A DNA stretch of 36,559 nt, from NCBI RefSeq assembly GCF_017848645.1, contig NZ_JAFEIF010000068.1, forward strand, positions 1 through 36,559. The letters are read 5' to 3'. Under the pieces are notes generated by a model. The model was not told the origin of the DNA. It did not search any database and worked only from the letters and a program-made list of their open reading frames with translations. Positions 33,685 through 36,559 of the stretch are shown one piece after another (position 1 is the stretch's first letter; each line of letters starts with the position of its first letter). The DNA is from Limnohabitans sp. (lineage in GTDB: Bacteria; Pseudomonadota; Gammaproteobacteria; Burkholderiales; Burkholderiaceae_C). Made by a program: the position numbers and the translations under genes.

Positions 33685-34560
33685 ATGAAGCCCCTTCAAA
33701 AAACTGAGCCCTGGTTACCCAAAATGGTTGTTTTGCCGTCGTTCGGCATCAGTTTGCTGTTCATCTACGGCCTGATGGGCTGGAACGGCTACCTGTCTGT
33801 TTCGGCCTCTCGCTTGCTACCCAATTACGAATTTGTGGGCCTGCAGCACTATGCCGCCCTGATGGAAAGCGACCGCTTTCAGGTGGCCATGAGCAACATG
33901 GCTGTGTTTGGGGTTTTGTTCATTGGCGGTGCCATGGCATTGGGGGTGTTGCTGGCCATTTTGCTCGACCAAAAAGTGCGCGGCGAAGGCGTCTTGCGGA
34001 CCATCTATTTGTACCCCATGGCGATCTCGTTCATCGTCACAGGCACCGCCTGGAAGTGGATGCTCAACCCCGGTTTGGGGCTGGAGCACTTGATGCACAG
34101 CTGGGGCTTTTCCAGCTTCAGCTTTGATTGGCTGGTGCAGCAAGATATGGCGATTTATTGCGTGGTGATTGCGGGCGTTTGGCAAAGCGCGGGTTTTGTG
34201 ATGGCGCTGTTTTTGGCGGCGCTGCGCGGCATTGACGACTCGATCATCAAGGCCGCGCAAGTCGACGGTGCCAGCTTGCCCACGATTTATTGGCGCATCA
34301 TTTTGCCCAGCTTGGGTCCGGTGTTTTTCAGCACCTTGCTGGTGGTCTCGCACTTGGCCATCAAGAGTTTTGACCTGGTGATGGCGCTCACTGCGGGTGG
34401 CCCCGGCTATGCGACCGATTTGCCCGCCACCTTCATGTATGCCACCGCCTTCACACGCGGGCAAATTGGTGTGGGCGCGGCCAGCGCCACAGTGATGCTG
34501 GCCACTGTGGCGGCGATTGTGGTGCCCTATTTGTATTCTGAATTGCGGAGCAAACGATGA
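33685..34560 (+). CDS. Sugar ABC transporter permease (MalF/UgpA-like)
   Basis: This is an inner-membrane subunit of the sugar importer. The 291-residue protein has six predicted membrane helices. The cytoplasmic EAA loop that contacts the ATPase is AALRGIDDSIIKAAQVDGA, followed by YWRIILPSLGP. The ATG at 33685 is preferred, with AAGAG 8 bases upstream; a TTG at 33667 is a poorer choice. A 105-base gap separates it from the porin gene. Its stop overlaps the next permease start by 4 bases (ATGA). Glucose-type specificity is inferred from the binding protein. Confidence 0.94.
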   Translation: MKPLQKTEPWLPKMVVLPSFGISLLFIYGLMGWNGYLSVSASRLLPNYEFVGLQHYAALMESDRFQVAMSNMAVFGVLFIGGAMALGVLLAILLDQKVRGEGVLRTIYLYPMAISFIVTGTAWKWMLNPGLGLEHLMHSWGFSSFSFDWLVQQDMAIYCVVIAGVWQSAGFVMALFLAALRGIDDSIIKAAQVDGASLPTIYWRIILPSLGPVFFSTLLVVSHLAIKSFDLVMALTAGGPGYATDLPATFMYATAFTRGQIGVGAASATVMLATVAAIVVPYLYSELRSKR

Positions 34561-35411
34561 ACCGCCTGAATTTTCATCGCCTGATTTTGTGGTCCATGCT
34601 GCTGCTGTTTGCAGCCTGGTTTCTGTTGCCGCTCTATGTAATGCTGACCACCTCGCTCAAAGATGCTGAGCAGCTTCGCACAGGCAACCTGCTGAGCTTG
34701 CCCACTGCGCCCACATTGGACGCGTGGTTCAAAGCCTGGGGCAGGGCCTGTACTGGCGTGCAGTGCGAGGGCTTGAAGCCATTTTTTTGGAATTCGGTGT
34801 TATTGGTGGTGCCTGCGGTGCTGCTGTCCACCTTGATTGGTTCGCTCAACGGCTATGTGCTCAGCAAATGGAAGTTTCGTGGCAGCGAGACCCTGTTCGC
34901 CTTCATGCTGTTTGGCGTGTTCATGCCCATGCAGGTGGTGCTGCTGCCCATGAGCCAAGTGCTGGGTTGGTTGGGCGTGGCCAGTTCCATCTGGGGCTTG
35001 ATGCTGGTGCACGTTGTAGCGGGCATCCCGTCCACCACACTGTTCTTTCGCAACTACTACATCGGCCTGCCGGACGAGTTGATCAAAGCCGCGCAGCTCG
35101 ATGGCGCGGGCTTTTGGTTGATTTTCCGCCGCATCGTGCTGCCGCTGTCGCTGCCCATTTTGGTGGTCACGTTGATTTGGCAGTTCACCAACATCTGGAA
35201 CGACTTTTTGTACGGCGTGGTGTTCTCGGGTGCCGACAGCAAGCCGATCACCGTGGGCCTGAACAATCTGGCCAACACATCGAGCGCCGTCAAGGAATAC
35301 AACGTGGACATGGCGGCTGCGTTGATCGCAGCATTGCCCACCCTGTTTGTGTACGTAGTGGCAGGTAAATATTTTGTGCGCGGCCTGACGGCTGGCGCCG
35401 TCAAGGGGTAA
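34557..35411 (+). CDS. Sugar ABC transporter permease (MalG/UgpE-like)
   Basis: This is the second permease subunit. The 284-residue protein has six predicted helices; the first is LILWSMLLLFAAWFLLPLYVML, with the family TTSLKD just after. The EAA loop is IGLPDELIKAAQLDGAGFW, followed by FRRIVLPLSLP. Between the first helices is a short periplasmic insert with two cysteines (GRACTGVQCEGLK) that could form a disulfide. It overlaps the previous permease gene by 4 bases and ends 3 bases before the ATPase start, so the three genes are tightly coupled. Confidence 0.94.
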   Translation: MNRLNFHRLILWSMLLLFAAWFLLPLYVMLTTSLKDAEQLRTGNLLSLPTAPTLDAWFKAWGRACTGVQCEGLKPFFWNSVLLVVPAVLLSTLIGSLNGYVLSKWKFRGSETLFAFMLFGVFMPMQVVLLPMSQVLGWLGVASSIWGLMLVHVVAGIPSTTLFFRNYYIGLPDELIKAAQLDGAGFWLIFRRIVLPLSLPILVVTLIWQFTNIWNDFLYGVVFSGADSKPITVGLNNLANTSSAVKEYNVDMAAALIAALPTLFVYVVAGKYFVRGLTAGAVKG

Positions 35412-35414
35412 ATC

Positions 35415-36482
35415 ATGGGCGCACTGGCCATTCGCAACATCCACAAGACCTACAACCAGACGGTCCACATCCTCAAAGGCATCGATCTGGAGATCGCCGC
35501 TGGAGAATTTTTGATCCTGGTTGGCCCCTCGGGCTGCGGCAAATCAACCTTGCTGTCGATGATCGCGGGCCTGGACCACCCCACCAGCGGCAGCATCCAC
35601 ATTGGCGAGCGCGAGGTGACCCACCTGCCCAGCAAGGACCGCGACATCGCCATGGTGTTCCAGAGCTATGCGCTCTACCCCAACATGACGGTGGCGCAAA
35701 ACATCGCCTTTGGCCTGGAGATTCGCAAGGTGCCCAAGGCCGAGCGCAAAGCCGCGGTGGACCGTGTGTCGGCCATGCTGCAAATTGGCCACCTGTTGGA
35801 CCGCAAGCCCGGGCAACTCTCGGGCGGTCAACGCCAGCGCGTGGCCATGGGCCGGGCTTTGGCGCGTGACCCCAAGCTGTTTTTGTTTGACGAACCTCTA
35901 TCCAACCTGGACGCCAAACTGCGCGTGGAAATGCGCGCCGAAATCAAACTGCTGCACCAGCGCACGAAAACCACCACGGTGTATGTGACGCACGACCAGG
36001 TCGAAGCCATGACGCTGGGCGACCGAATTGCGGTGATGAAAGACGGTCTGGTGCAACAGTTCGGCACACCGGGCGAGATTTACAACCGCCCGGCCAACCG
36101 CTTTGTGGCCGAGTTCATTGGCTCCCCGGCCATGAACATGGTGCACGCTGAGCGATCAGGCCATGCCTTGACCGCCCATGGTGTGGCGCTGGCGATGACC
36201 GACGCGCAACGCGCTGCGGTGCAAGTGCATGGCAGCGGTGATTTGGTCTATGGCCTTCGCCCTGAGAGCATCGGCTTCGCCGCCACAGGTGTACCCGGCA
36301 AGCTCAGCATGATCGAGCCCACGGGTCCGGAAACCTACGCCACGGTGGATACCGCTGCAGGCCCGCTCACAGCCCGCATCCCTGGGGTCCTGCAAGCTGC
36401 GGTGGGTGATGCGGTACACCTGCAATGGTCAGCACAAAGCGCGCATTTGTTTGACCGGGTGACTGGCGAAAGAGTGGGCTGA
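35415..36482 (+). CDS. Sugar ABC transporter ATPase (MalK/UgpC/GltK-like)
   Basis: This subunit drives sugar import. The 355-residue protein has Walker A GPSGCGKST, Q-loop VFQSYALYPNMT, signature LSGGQRQRVAMGRAL, Walker B LFLFDEP with LSNLDAKLR, and the H-loop VTHDQVEAM. A C-terminal TOBE/OB-fold regulatory region (about 240-355) contains YGLRPESIGF. This is the CUT1 class, where one ATPase often serves several sugar importers. It starts 3 bases after the permease stop and is the last gene of the operon inside the window. Confidence 0.95.
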   Translation: MGALAIRNIHKTYNQTVHILKGIDLEIAAGEFLILVGPSGCGKSTLLSMIAGLDHPTSGSIHIGEREVTHLPSKDRDIAMVFQSYALYPNMTVAQNIAFGLEIRKVPKAERKAAVDRVSAMLQIGHLLDRKPGQLSGGQRQRVAMGRALARDPKLFLFDEPLSNLDAKLRVEMRAEIKLLHQRTKTTTVYVTHDQVEAMTLGDRIAVMKDGLVQQFGTPGEIYNRPANRFVAEFIGSPAMNMVHAERSGHALTAHGVALAMTDAQRAAVQVHGSGDLVYGLRPESIGFAATGVPGKLSMIEPTGPETYATVDTAAGPLTARIPGVLQAAVGDAVHLQWSAQSAHLFDRVTGERVG

Positions 36483-36531
36483 GGTGGGTGCGCTGAGGGT
36501 GGGATGTGATTGGAAGGTGGGCGTGATGGCT

Positions 36532-36552
36532 GTGAATGCCTTCACGCTTATT
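36532..36552 (+). terminator. Weak terminator candidate after the ABC operon
   Basis: A 5-bp stem GTGAA/TTCAC with a TGCC loop (36532-36545) is followed by a T-rich stretch. The stem is short, and the window ends just after it, so the operon may well continue beyond. Confidence 0.3.
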
Positions 36553-36559
36553 TCTTTGG

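Overview
The window is a 36.6 kb, GC-rich, densely coding piece of bacterial chromosome. Gene content points to a Gram-negative betaproteobacterium, most likely Burkholderiales/Comamonadaceae (Limnohabitans/Rhodoferax-like). The clues are lptD-surA-rsmA in one tight operon, Xaa-Pro aminopeptidase close to a MurU-type nucleotidyltransferase, a MaeB-type malic enzyme, and a NodIJ-type ABC exporter next to phosphatidylserine decarboxylase. The taxon is inferred from gene content only. I see no rRNA, tRNA, CRISPR array, insertion sequence or prophage.

Layout. (1) 70-4689: outer-membrane biogenesis and rRNA methylation operon lptD-surA-rsmA, closed by a bidirectional terminator. (2) 4778-5830, minus strand: a secreted barnase-type ribonuclease, its barstar-type inhibitor and a probable 39-residue unknown protein. 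(3) 5985-11373, minus: malic enzyme, MOSC protein, PepP and a MurU-like enzyme. (4) 11496-15300: Rieske oxygenase, phosphatidylserine decarboxylase (minus) and a NodI/NodJ-like ABC pair. (5) 15594-19661: a periplasmic PQQ-dependent sugar dehydrogenase of the sorbosone dehydrogenase family, a small periplasmic cytochrome c, and a TonB-dependent receptor that closely resembles PqqU (YncD), the PQQ uptake receptor. A strongly foldable leader precedes the receptor. (6) 19793-21542: 3-hydroxyacyl-CoA dehydrogenase and a crotonase-family protein. (7) 21536-27590: a small potassium-channel-like protein, SrkA-type kinase, a metal-dependent amidohydrolase (dipeptidase-like), a dipeptide-type binding protein without its transporter, and an MFS transporter. 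(8) 27618-36482: a sugar-uptake locus. Glucokinase, histidine kinase and response regulator run leftwards; a sugar-binding protein, a LamB-type porin, two permeases and an ATPase run rightwards from a shared AT-rich divergent control region.

How the parts work together. Region 8 reads as a complete path for sugar from the outer membrane (porin) through periplasmic binding and ABC import to phosphorylation by glucokinase, with its own two-component regulator. The arrangement recalls the Pseudomonas glk-gltR-gtrS/glucose ABC locus but has a LamB-type porin in place of OprB. Region 5 reads as a periplasmic oxidation module: the receptor would supply the PQQ cofactor from outside, the dehydrogenase would oxidise an aldose or sorbosone-like substrate, and the cytochrome would carry off electrons. 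No pqq biosynthesis gene is in the window. This cofactor-scavenging reading is the most interesting system I can see here.
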